Shown piece by piece: positions 6,805-14,379 of a DNA stretch of 42,495 nt. The DNA lies in contig JAQULT010000011.1 of NCBI GenBank assembly GCA_028718545.1, forward strand, positions 1 through 42,495, in the 5' to 3' direction. The position numbers and the translations under genes were made by a program. The first letter of the stretch is position 1. Each line of letters starts with the position of its first letter. This stretch comes from Fidelibacterota bacterium. GTDB lineage: Bacteria > Fidelibacterota > Fidelibacteria > Fidelibacterales > Fidelibacteraceae. The notes under the pieces were generated by a model. It did no database searches. It was given only the letters and a program-made list of their open reading frames with translations, and was not told the DNA's origin.

Positions 6805-8035
6805 TTCCTTTCCGAAGCCTGCAAAGAAAGGTCAAAGCACATTGTCTTTGGCTTTTTTTTGTTTTACGATTCTTCTCTTCCTGTTTTCCGCGTGCTCTGA
6901 AAACATCTTTTCTACCCCTTACGGGAACCGGACTATGGCACTGGATACGCTTTTCTATGACAATAACTATATCAATGCCGTGAAGAATATCAATTTCCCG
7001 GCTTACGGGAACCAGCTCCTGGAAAACAAGGCCGGAACCTTCCGGGATCTGCAGACGGAATTCCTGATCAAATTCACGAATTTCAATTTACTGAACTCCC
7101 TTCCGGACACGCTGGTCCCCGAGATCATTTCCGCCGACATGCTACTGTATGCTTCCGCTTACCATGGAAGCGAAAGCAGTTTTTCTCTGGACCTGTATTT
7201 TGTGGATCCGGATACCGCGCTGATCTGGGACAATAACAGCAAGATCGGTGAAGTGGAAACGCGCATTGATGGAAGGACTTCCTATTACGGGAACTTCCAA
7301 TTCAGTACCGCCGCCGATTCCCTGCTGATCCCCGTTGATCGCGAAAATGTGCTGGACTGGTATCAGCGTCCTGATCTGGCCTATCAAAACAACGGTTTTC
7401 TGATCCGGAAAAGCAATGACGACGAGGGGCTCATCGCCTTTTATTCCCAGGATTACACCCTTTCCGCAAAACGCCCGAAACTGCGACTCCAATGCAGCCT
7501 TCGGGACAGCAATGCGGTCTTTGTCAAGGATACCACTTTTTATATTCCCGCCGCGGGGGACCTGCAGTTCACCGAAAGCCTTTCCGTACTGCCGGATTCC
7601 CTCTTTTATCTGTCCCAGGGCAATATTTTCCGGAGCTATATCATGCTTGACAGCTTGCGGGCCGATACACTGCTGGGTAAAGACCGTCTGCTGAACAAAG
7701 CGGAACAGACCTTTGTAATGCATCCTTTCGAGACCGATATTGCCGCAGGTGACACGCTGTTCCTGACCGCCCGGCTTTTCCGTACGGATCATTGGGAAAG
7801 CGACAGCATTGCCTATACCTATACGGCTTATTCCAATACCTTCAGTTCTCCCGAAGACACCATCCGTATCGACATTTCCCAGCTGCTCCAGTATCTGGTT
7901 GCAAATCCGCCGGATAAAAACTACGAGGGTATTTTCTTTTTTCTGAACAATGAGTACAATGCATTCAACAAGATCACGATCCACCGGCCGCTTTCCCGGC
8001 TGGAGATCATCTATACGAAGGTTGTCAATGAATAA
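6782..8035 (+). CDS. Outer-surface lipoprotein of unknown function
   Basis: A 417-aa protein with a lipoprotein signal: a long N-region with Lys (PKPAKKGQ), a hydrophobic core (LAFFCFTILLFLF) and the lipobox FSAC, about residues 37-40. The mature part is rich in beta-strand-like, Asp/Ser/Tyr-rich sequence with repeated DTLF and DSLF turns, fitting a secreted beta-rich domain. I do not recognise the family; the position after a short GT5-like gene recalls DUF4270 lipoproteins of Bacteroidota, offered only as a lead. The start overlaps the GT5-like gene by 23 nt, suggesting translational coupling. An alternative TTG start at 6842 would lie inside a terminator-like hairpin. The 3' end overlaps the barrel gene by 8 nt. 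Confidence 0.8.
   Translation: MNFSTYSSSFPKPAKKGQSTLSLAFFCFTILLFLFSACSENIFSTPYGNRTMALDTLFYDNNYINAVKNINFPAYGNQLLENKAGTFRDLQTEFLIKFTNFNLLNSLPDTLVPEIISADMLLYASAYHGSESSFSLDLYFVDPDTALIWDNNSKIGEVETRIDGRTSYYGNFQFSTAADSLLIPVDRENVLDWYQRPDLAYQNNGFLIRKSNDDEGLIAFYSQDYTLSAKRPKLRLQCSLRDSNAVFVKDTTFYIPAAGDLQFTESLSVLPDSLFYLSQGNIFRSYIMLDSLRADTLLGKDRLLNKAEQTFVMHPFETDIAAGDTLFLTARLFRTDHWESDSIAYTYTAYSNTFSSPEDTIRIDISQLLQYLVANPPDKNYEGIFFFLNNEYNAFNKITIHRPLSRLEIIYTKVVNE
6831..6860 (+). terminator. Intrinsic terminator/attenuator inside the lipoprotein signal-peptide codons
   Basis: GTCAAAG (6831-6837), an 8-nt loop and CTTTGGC (6846-6852) form a 7-bp stem with one G-U pair, followed at once by eight T (6853-6860). 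It lies 27 nt after the GT5-like stop and inside the first 27 codons of the lipoprotein gene. Confidence 0.65.
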
Positions 8036-9275
8036 GCGCCCCATCTTTTTATTACTGATCGCGGGTTTTACCTTTGCCTTTGCCGGAATATTCGAACATT
8101 ACGGACTGGGTAAGGTAGGTCTGAACTATTCCGTATCTGCCAGCGGCCGCGGAAAATCCTCGCTGGCTTATTCCGACAGCCTCAGTGTGAACATGCAAAA
8201 TCCCGCCAGTCTCGCCTTTATCCGCAATGCCGGGATCGAAATGTCCGTGCAAAGCAATCATAATTTTCTGCAGGGGACCGGAAATACGAACAATTATACG
8301 GGTTTTTCCTACGGAACCCTGAAATTCCCATTGACCCGAAAGGGCGCTTTTATTCTCGGCATTGTTCCGCTGAGTTCCGCCAATGCCTCTTACCAGATAC
8401 TGGCGGAAGATTACAGCGAGATCAGTCATTCGCTGGGTAACATTTACGCTGCCACCCTGGGCGCCGGCTATGCCCTGTTTCCCAAAAAACAAGTGGCTTT
8501 CGGTGTCAGTGCAGATTATCTGATCGGCGGCTATACGATCACCAACGACATTGAATTCGAAAGCGGCAGTTCACTGACCCCGGTCCGTATTGAGCGTGCT
8601 GAAGGCTTTTCCGGCCTGCAATTCAGCGCGGGCGTGAATGTGACTCCCTTTGATTTCATCAGTATCGGAGCCTCCTATACCCTGCCCGGCCCGGCTGCCC
8701 GGCGCGAGATTACCCGCTATATGGCGATTTCTTCCTCCTATTATTATTCCTATATCGATACTGCTGAATTTTCGGATATCAATATTTTTCCCGAACAGCT
8801 GCGCCTGGGACTTGCATTAAAGCTCGCTCCGCGTTATATTTTAACCGGTGACTGGGTGCGTTATCAATTTAGTGAAAACGATGCCGACTTTTCCATCAAC
8901 CGGTTCTACGAGGGTCAGACAACGGGACCTTTTCAGCATTACGGTGTCGGCATTGAAAAACAGGGAATTCTCAGTGAATATGTCCCGTTTCACCGGTCCC
9001 TGACATACCGCTTCGGCGCTTTTTATGATGAACACTATCTCATCGATTCCGAGGGGACACCGATACGGACTTATGGGATTAGCCTGGGGCTTGGCATTCC
9101 TTTCAATCAGTACCGGAACCGTATTGATGCCGCCTTCGTAGGGGAGTACAACAGCGGTACGATATTTGGGGATGCTGAAGGACCCCTGCTGCATGCACGG
9201 GAATTCGTTTATCATTTTACGGTAAGCATTTCCATTGCAGAAACATGGTTTCATACAAGAGGAAAATTCAGATAG
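8028..9275 (+). CDS. Outer membrane beta-barrel protein (FadL/PorQ-like)
   Basis: A 415-aa exported protein with a signal peptide (MNKRPIFLLLIAGFTFAFAG) followed by barrel-type sequence: alternating polar/hydrophobic strands, many Gly/Tyr/Ser turns, and a start resembling FadL/PorV-like channels, including SDSLSVNMQNPASLAFI. The last strand ends with FHTRGKFR rather than the usual terminal aromatic, so the C-terminus is not a canonical beta-signal. Its role is unknown; lying between two lipoprotein genes, it could form a complex with them. ATG 8028 overlaps the preceding stop by 8 nt and starts the signal peptide. Confidence 0.75.
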   Translation: MNKRPIFLLLIAGFTFAFAGIFEHYGLGKVGLNYSVSASGRGKSSLAYSDSLSVNMQNPASLAFIRNAGIEMSVQSNHNFLQGTGNTNNYTGFSYGTLKFPLTRKGAFILGIVPLSSANASYQILAEDYSEISHSLGNIYAATLGAGYALFPKKQVAFGVSADYLIGGYTITNDIEFESGSSLTPVRIERAEGFSGLQFSAGVNVTPFDFISIGASYTLPGPAARREITRYMAISSSYYYSYIDTAEFSDINIFPEQLRLGLALKLAPRYILTGDWVRYQFSENDADFSINRFYEGQTTGPFQHYGVGIEKQGILSEYVPFHRSLTYRFGAFYDEHYLIDSEGTPIRTYGISLGLGIPFNQYRNRIDAAFVGEYNSGTIFGDAEGPLLHAREFVYHFTVSISIAETWFHTRGKFR

Positions 9276-9286
9276 GAGTTATATAC

Positions 9287-10561
9287 ATGAAGAAAATTAC
9301 GGCACACATACTGATCCTTTTGCTGGGTTTTGTGCTGATTTTGAGTACTTCCGGCTGCGTGCCTTCGCAACAGGTAACCAATCAGCCGGTAAGTACGCTT
9401 CAGCAGCAAAACCGGGACGAGCTCATTAACCGCTGTAAGTTCAAGCTCAGCAACGGGAACCAATACATGCTCCAGCAATCCTGGACCGATGCCATTCGAA
9501 ATTACAAGGACATTATAGATCTGGGCTGCGCCGAAGATTTTGCGGATCCGCTTTTCAAGGACCTGGCACAGTGCTATATGAAACTCAACCGTCCGGATTC
9601 CGCCGCCTATTACGTCGATATGGGACTGAGTTATAAAGCTACGGATAAATATTTACTTCAGCTTTCGGCTTATTATAAGGAACGCGCCGGCGACTACGAA
9701 GGTGCAGCAAATGTTTATCAGCGCTATAACGCCCTTTATATCGACGATGTCGAATACCTGACCAAGCAGGCAAAGAATCTGGATCTTTTGGGAGAATACC
9801 AGGAAGAACTGGAAGTCTGGGAATATATTTTGAGCATTGATCCCAACAACAATACCGCCCTGAATTCTATTATCCAGGTCTTGACCCAAATGGGCCGGGA
9901 CCCAAAGGAATTCTATCAGAAAGCCTGGGAAAACGATCAGACCGACGCTGCCAAGGCACTCAATTATATCAATGCCTTGCTGAACAACAACGATTACTCC
10001 GAAGCGATCCGTGTTGCCCGGCAAAGCCTGCAGTATAATCCCCAGAACGTTACCATGGTCAAAAAACTGGCGGAATGTTACGAGTTCAACAACGAGATGG
10101 GGAAATCTCTGGAAGTCCTGGAGGATTACGCACGCCGCAATCCGCGGGATATCAATATGCAGATCGACGTTGCCAAGCTTAATCTTGAATTCGGCAACTA
10201 CCAGAAAGCCTATTCCATTATCAGCGACGCTATCCGGCTGACACCCAACAACCGGGACCTTTACAATCAGCGCGGCAGGATCCTCGAAAGTTATGTGGAA
10301 TACATGACCATGACCAAAGGCCGGGTTGACATCAACGACAAGATCGTTTACCACATGGCTTATGAAGATTACCAAAAATCCCGTGAACTGGGGAATTTCA
10401 ACGCGCAATTCCGGATAAAATACCTTTACGACAATAATCTGACCATTGCAAAGGTTCAGGACCGTTTTCTTATCAGCGAAGCCAATAAGATCAACGAAAA
10501 CACCTATAAAGCCCTGGGAGAATGTTACGCATGGCTCACGAGGACTGTAACGATCGAATAG
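9287..10561 (+). CDS. TPR-repeat lipoprotein
   Basis: A 424-aa protein with a lipoprotein-type signal (MKKITAHILILLLGFVLILSTSGC); the -3 position is Thr rather than Leu. At least seven tetratricopeptide-like repeats follow, recognisable as WTDAIRNYKDIIDLG, DYEGAANVYQRYNALY, EYQEELEVWEYILSIDPNN, DYSEAIRVARQSLQYNP, EMGKSLEVLEDYARRNP and NYQKAYSIISDAIRLTP. TPR lipoproteins usually scaffold envelope complexes; the partner here may be the barrel or lipoprotein just upstream. AGGAG 8 nt before ATG 9287 fixes the start. The last 31 nt overlap rpiB. Confidence 0.85.
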   Translation: MKKITAHILILLLGFVLILSTSGCVPSQQVTNQPVSTLQQQNRDELINRCKFKLSNGNQYMLQQSWTDAIRNYKDIIDLGCAEDFADPLFKDLAQCYMKLNRPDSAAYYVDMGLSYKATDKYLLQLSAYYKERAGDYEGAANVYQRYNALYIDDVEYLTKQAKNLDLLGEYQEELEVWEYILSIDPNNNTALNSIIQVLTQMGRDPKEFYQKAWENDQTDAAKALNYINALLNNNDYSEAIRVARQSLQYNPQNVTMVKKLAECYEFNNEMGKSLEVLEDYARRNPRDINMQIDVAKLNLEFGNYQKAYSIISDAIRLTPNNRDLYNQRGRILESYVEYMTMTKGRVDINDKIVYHMAYEDYQKSRELGNFNAQFRIKYLYDNNLTIAKVQDRFLISEANKINENTYKALGECYAWLTRTVTIE

Positions 10562-11001
10562 TAATCACCGGTTCGGATCACGCAGGTTTTGAAGCGAAAT
10601 CCCATGTGATCGATTATCTCGATCACCGGGGATTTTCTGTTTTGGACCTTGGTACCCACAGCAGCGATCCCGTTGATTACCCCGATTACGGCGTAGCGGT
10701 TGCAAAGGCCGTGACCGAACGAAAAAACGCAACCGGTATTATCATCTGCGGAACCGGGATCGGCATCAGCATTGCGGCCAATAAAGTCAAAGGCGCCCGC
10801 GCCGCGCTCTGCACCACCCCTTTTCATGCGGAGATGGCCCGAAAACATAACGATGCAAACATTCTGGCAATGGGAGCCCGTACCAGCACTGTTTCCGAAA
10901 TGGAAGCCATTATGGACACCTGGTTCGCCACCTCCTTTGAAGGCGGAAGGCATCAGAAACGTGTCAATAAAATTCATGAACTAACCGAAAATATCAGGTG
11001 A
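10531..11001 (+). CDS. rpiB: Ribose-5-phosphate isomerase B
   Basis: Interconverts ribose 5-phosphate and ribulose 5-phosphate in the pentose phosphate pathway. The 156-aa RpiB/LacAB protein has GSDHAGFEAK (residues 14-23), VDYPDYG (48-54), the catalytic-Cys motif CGTGIGISIAANK (Cys73), and RKHNDANILAMG (105-116). ATG 10531 is preferred to ATG 10522 because GGGAGA is about 9 nt upstream. It overlaps the TPR gene by 31 nt and is followed 3 bp later by glyA; rpiB-glyA-nrdR is a common bacterial order. Confidence 0.95.
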   Translation: MAHEDCNDRIVITGSDHAGFEAKSHVIDYLDHRGFSVLDLGTHSSDPVDYPDYGVAVAKAVTERKNATGIIICGTGIGISIAANKVKGARAALCTTPFHAEMARKHNDANILAMGARTSTVSEMEAIMDTWFATSFEGGRHQKRVNKIHELTENIR

Positions 11002-11004
11002 ATT

Positions 11005-12306
11005 ATGTATCAGCATATCCGAAAGCAGGATCCGGAAGTCTTTAATACCCTGAAAAAGGAGCTTCAGCGTCAGCAACACGGCCTGGAAATGATCGCATCC
11101 GAAAATTTCGTTAGTCCCGCAGTTCTAGAAGCTTCGGGCAATATCATGACCAACAAATACGCGGAGGGCTATCCCGGCAAGCGTTATTACGGCGGTTGCG
11201 AGCATGTGGATGAAGCGGAAGATCTTGCACGGGAACGAGCAAAACAGCTTTTTGGCGCGGAATATGCCAACGTGCAGCCGCACTCCGGAAGTCAGGCCAA
11301 TATGGCCGTCTATTTTACCCTGCTGGAGCCGGGTGACACCATTCTGGGCATGGATCTTGCGCACGGCGGACACCTGACCCACGGCAGTCCGGTTAGTTTT
11401 TCCGGAAAGATGTACAAGATCGTCAGTTACGGCGTTAAGCGCGAAAGCGGACTGATCGATTACGAGGATCTTGCATCCAAGGCACGCGAACACCGGCCCA
11501 AACTGATCATTGCAGGAGCCAGTGCCTACTCGCGTCATTATGATTTTGCGCGCTTCCGTGAAGTCGCGGACACCTGCGGGGCCTTTCTGATGGCCGATGT
11601 CGCACATCCCGCCGGTCTGATCGCCGCCGGCCTGCATCCTTCTCCTATCCCCTACTGCGATGTCGTGACCACTACCACCCATAAAACCCTGCGCGGTCCG
11701 CGCGGCGGTATGATCCTGATGGGTAAGGATATCGAGAATCCTTTCGGTATCGAAGCACCCAAGAGCGGACGTGTTAAAATGATGTCCGAACTTTACGATT
11801 CCACCGTCATGCCCGGAATTCAGGGCGGACCCCTGATGCATATCATCGCCGCCAAAGCCGTCGCATTCGGCGAAGCCCTGAAGCCCGAATTCAAGGTCTA
11901 CTGTCAAAAGGTCATTGACAATGCCAAAGCCCTGGCCGGAGCCCTGCTGGAATATGATTTCACGCTGGTATCGGGCGGAACGGACAATCACCTGGTTCTG
12001 CTCGATCTGCATAATAAGAATATCAGCGGGAAAGCGGCCGAAAATCTCCTGGGATCCATCGGCATTACCTGCAACAAGAATATGGTTCCCTTTGACGACC
12101 GCAGTCCTTTTGTTACCAGCGGTATCCGCCTGGGAACTCCGGCTCTGACCACGCGCGGCTTCGGTACCGATGATATGCGACGTATTGCAGCAGTCATTAA
12201 CCGGGTCATCGGCGATCCCGAAAATGAGAGCCTTCAGGAACAAGCACGTGCAGAGGTCGTTGAACTGGCGAACGAACATCCGCTGTATGAGGATTTTACA
12301 CTATGA
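11005..12306 (+). CDS. glyA: Serine hydroxymethyltransferase
   Basis: PLP enzyme that converts serine and tetrahydrofolate to glycine and methylene-tetrahydrofolate. The 433-aa protein has [13 protein letters not shown] (28-40), [15 protein letters not shown] (50-64), the [12 protein letters not shown] region (198-209) and the cofactor-binding lysine in [14 protein letters not shown] (Lys227). It is slightly longer than the typical ~417 aa owing to insertions in the middle and C-terminal part. CAGGTGA precedes the ATG. It overlaps nrdR by 4 nt (ATGA). Confidence 0.97.
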   Translation: MYQHIRKQDPEVFNTLKKELQRQQHGLEMIASENFVSPAVLEASGNIMTNKYAEGYPGKRYYGGCEHVDEAEDLARERAKQLFGAEYANVQPHSGSQANMAVYFTLLEPGDTILGMDLAHGGHLTHGSPVSFSGKMYKIVSYGVKRESGLIDYEDLASKAREHRPKLIIAGASAYSRHYDFARFREVADTCGAFLMADVAHPAGLIAAGLHPSPIPYCDVVTTTTHKTLRGPRGGMILMGKDIENPFGIEAPKSGRVKMMSELYDSTVMPGIQGGPLMHIIAAKAVAFGEALKPEFKVYCQKVIDNAKALAGALLEYDFTLVSGGTDNHLVLLDLHNKNISGKAAENLLGSIGITCNKNMVPFDDRSPFVTSGIRLGTPALTTRGFGTDDMRRIAAVINRVIGDPENESLQEQARAEVVELANEHPLYEDFTL

Positions 12307-12767
12307 AATGTCCCAATTGCGGGCATGAAGAAAACCGGGTCATCGACTCCCGGCCCCTGATCAAGGAAAACGGTATTCGCCGCCGGCGCGAATGTGAAAA
12401 ATGCGCGTACCGTTTTACCACCTATGAATATGTGACGCTGACCAACGCCCTGGTAGTGAAATCCAACGGCGCGCGGGAAGAGTTCAATCGCGAAAAGCTC
12501 ATTCACAGCATTATGCTAGCCTGCGTCAAACGGCCCGTTCCCATGGATCTGATCCACGGCATCGTAAAAGACGTCGAAAACAAGATCCTGAACGAAGGAC
12601 TGAGCGAGATCCAGTCAAAAGCAATCGGCGAGATGGTCATCGATGCTTTAAAGCGCATCGATAAAGTGGCCTATATCCGTTTTGCATCGGTTTATCACGA
12701 TTTTGAAAGCGTTGACGAATTCCATCGCAGGATCGAGGATCTGGAACGAAGCGAAAATACGCTTTAA
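12303..12767 (+). CDS. nrdR: Transcriptional repressor NrdR
   Basis: Zinc-ribbon and ATP-cone repressor of ribonucleotide reductase genes. The 154-aa protein has zinc cysteines in [17 protein letters not shown] and [12 protein letters not shown], followed by the ATP-cone ([17 protein letters not shown] to about residue 140). Length is standard. It is translationally coupled to glyA by an ATGA overlap. I see no NrdR box (ACACWATATATWGTGT type) in the intergenic regions of this window, so its targets lie elsewhere. Confidence 0.96.
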   Translation: MKCPNCGHEENRVIDSRPLIKENGIRRRRECEKCAYRFTTYEYVTLTNALVVKSNGAREEFNREKLIHSIMLACVKRPVPMDLIHGIVKDVENKILNEGLSEIQSKAIGEMVIDALKRIDKVAYIRFASVYHDFESVDEFHRRIEDLERSENTL

Positions 12768-12779
12768 TCTGTTTTTTTA

Positions 12780-12809
12780 ATTGACATTATTGATTTAAAT
12801 GTCAATATT
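12780..12809 (+). promoter_or_regulatory. Inverted repeat and possible distal promoter of the porV operon
   Basis: ATTGACATT (12780-12788) and AATGTCAAT (12798-12806) form a perfect 9-bp inverted repeat with a 9-nt spacer. The left arm contains TTGACA (12781-12786), and AATATT (12804-12809) lies 17 bp after it. It can be read as a weak promoter covered by an operator-like palindrome, or as a hairpin after nrdR. A start here (about 12816) would place the whole switch-like leader in the transcript. Confidence 0.5.
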
Positions 12810-12850
12810 TAAGCGATAAAAAAAAGAGGTCTGCAAATACCGTATCAGTT

Positions 12851-12946
12851 CGTTATAGGTGCTTGACAAAGAATGGGTTCAACACTAAGGTGTCACATCT
12901 TATAACGACGGTTTTCTTGAGCGTTATAAGGTCGCTCAATTTTTTT
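12851..12946 (+). promoter_or_regulatory. Candidate transcription attenuator/riboswitch-like leader of the porV operon
   Basis: CGTTATA occurs identically at 12851-12857 and 12922-12928. Its complement, TATAACG (12901-12907), occurs once between them. Extended, the central arm CTTATAACG (12899-12907) pairs perfectly over 9 bp with CGTTATAAG (12922-12930), or over 9 positions with one G-U with the upstream copy. An intrinsic terminator (TTGAGCG 12917-12923, CGCTCAA 12933-12939, seven T to 12946) shares bases with the downstream pairing. The two folds are therefore mutually exclusive: distal pairing permits termination, proximal pairing prevents it. The ribosome binding site AGGAG (12951-12955) follows directly. 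No known riboswitch class is recognised. Confidence 0.6.
12863..12891 (+). promoter_or_regulatory. Possible proximal promoter of the porV operon
   Basis: TTGACA (12863-12868), a 17-bp spacer and TAAGGT (12886-12891). If used, the transcript would begin near 12898 and lack the upstream CGTTATA copy, so only the proximal pairing could form. The -10 is a poor match; the region also forms an ACAC/GTGT repeat (12882-12893). Confidence 0.4.
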
Positions 12947-12964
12947 ATGTAGGAGAACAGTTTT

Positions 12965-14356
12965 ATGAAACGGCATGTACTCAAGATTCTATTAGCTCTC
13001 GCGATTTCATTGTCCTCTGCTTACGCGATTACCAGTACCGGAGCCGTATGGCTGCTGATCGCACCCGGTGCAAGGGCGGAAGCCATGGGAGAAGCACAGG
13101 TCGCCATCGCCGATGACGCCTATGCATCCTATTACAATCCGGCCGGACTTTCTTTCATGGAGCGGAATCAGATCGGCGCCATGTATGCCAAATGGCTGCC
13201 CAATCTTGTAAATGATATGTATTATACGTTTCTTACCGGTGGTTATCATGTCCGGAATATCGGGACCTTTGGCGGTCACGCCATCTACCTGAACCTCGGC
13301 GAACAGCAGTGGACGGATGAATATGGCAACAGCCTGGGAACTTTTTACAGTTACATGACCGCCGTAAGTGCGACCTATGCTACGCGAATCCGCGATAACC
13401 AGGCTATTGGCGTAAATCTGAAGTTCGCTTATCAGATGCTGAGTCCTGTGGGCGCGGGCGGCGAAGCGACCAACGGGGATTCCTTCCATTTTGGTTTTGA
13501 TTTCGGCTATCAGATCCGCAATCTGTTGAACAATTATCTGGACCTTGGATTTGCCATTACGAATGTCGGTCCCAAAATTTCCTTTGTAGACATTGCTCAG
13601 GCGGATCCGCAGCCCACCAATCTGAAAATGGGGCTGAATGTGAATTTTTTAAAGAAAGAACATCACGATCTTTCTTTTGTGCTGGATGTTAACAAAATCC
13701 TTGTCGGCAGTCATCCTTCGATGGACGTCAACGCTAATTATCTGATCGAAACCGGCAATCCCCTTAAAACGGAAAACGGCGAGGAAGCCTACAGCGATAA
13801 CTGGTTCGTGGGTATTTTTACCTCTTTTACCGACAACTGGAAATATAAGGGCGATATCGATTACAGCGGAGACGGGATTATCGGCGGCTGGAATGCTGAA
13901 GGATCAAAGCAAGGCTGGTACGATGCCAATGGCGATTATATCGACTATGTACGCAGCGAGACCGGAACCGCTTACTGGGTCAATATCGAAACCGATGCCG
14001 TTGTCGACGGTCCGGGTGAATACAATGTGAACGGTGATCCCGTCGGATGGGGTGATTACGGTCACAATTCTGCACAGTTCAGCGAACCCAATGCCGAGGT
14101 CGGCTCCGCCGCTACCGGATCCTTGCGGAATGAATTCCGCGAATTGATCTTCAATACCGGCATCGAATATGTGTACAATAAAATGTTTGCCCTGCGCGCG
14201 GGCTTTATTTACGACCGTGAGGGCGATGTGATGAATCCCACTATCGGTTTTGGTTTTATCTATAAAGGACTCGGGTTCGATTTTGCCTATACCGGCGGCA
14301 AAGAGGGACATCCTCTGGCAAACACCATGCGTTACAGCCTTCGTTATGAATTCTAA
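12965..14356 (+). CDS. porV: PorV/PorQ family outer membrane protein (T9SS-associated)
   Basis: The PorV/LptO family comprises outer membrane barrels that bind the C-terminal domain of T9SS cargo and shuttle it to the PorU sortase. The 463-aa protein has a signal peptide ending near SSAYA (about residue 21). Next comes the family hallmark LLIAPGARAEAMGEAQVAIADD (residues 30-51) and the YYNPAGLSF motif, then barrel strands ending in an aromatic C-terminus (SLRYEF). Residues about 291-390 form an insertion unusually rich in Gly/Asp/Asn, with calcium-loop-like DYSGDGIIGGWN and DANGDYID. The start has AGGAG 9 nt upstream. It leads an operon preceded by an attenuator-like leader. Family is clear; PorV versus a PorV-like paralogue is not. 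Confidence 0.85.
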   Translation: MKRHVLKILLALAISLSSAYAITSTGAVWLLIAPGARAEAMGEAQVAIADDAYASYYNPAGLSFMERNQIGAMYAKWLPNLVNDMYYTFLTGGYHVRNIGTFGGHAIYLNLGEQQWTDEYGNSLGTFYSYMTAVSATYATRIRDNQAIGVNLKFAYQMLSPVGAGGEATNGDSFHFGFDFGYQIRNLLNNYLDLGFAITNVGPKISFVDIAQADPQPTNLKMGLNVNFLKKEHHDLSFVLDVNKILVGSHPSMDVNANYLIETGNPLKTENGEEAYSDNWFVGIFTSFTDNWKYKGDIDYSGDGIIGGWNAEGSKQGWYDANGDYIDYVRSETGTAYWVNIETDAVVDGPGEYNVNGDPVGWGDYGHNSAQFSEPNAEVGSAATGSLRNEFRELIFNTGIEYVYNKMFALRAGFIYDREGDVMNPTIGFGFIYKGLGFDFAYTGGKEGHPLANTMRYSLRYEF

Positions 14357-14379
14357 ATAACCCGCCACCGGGAAGCATC

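Noticed and set aside
12748-12778. Possible terminator after nrdR (AAGCG/CGCTT with a later T run)
   Set aside because: The stem is only 5 bp and the T run is separated from it by 7 nt; too weak to call.
12882-12893. NrdR box near the porV leader (ACAC...GTGT)
   Set aside because: The repeat has a 4-bp centre (TAAG) rather than the AT-rich 8-bp centre of NrdR boxes, and the usual second box is absent.
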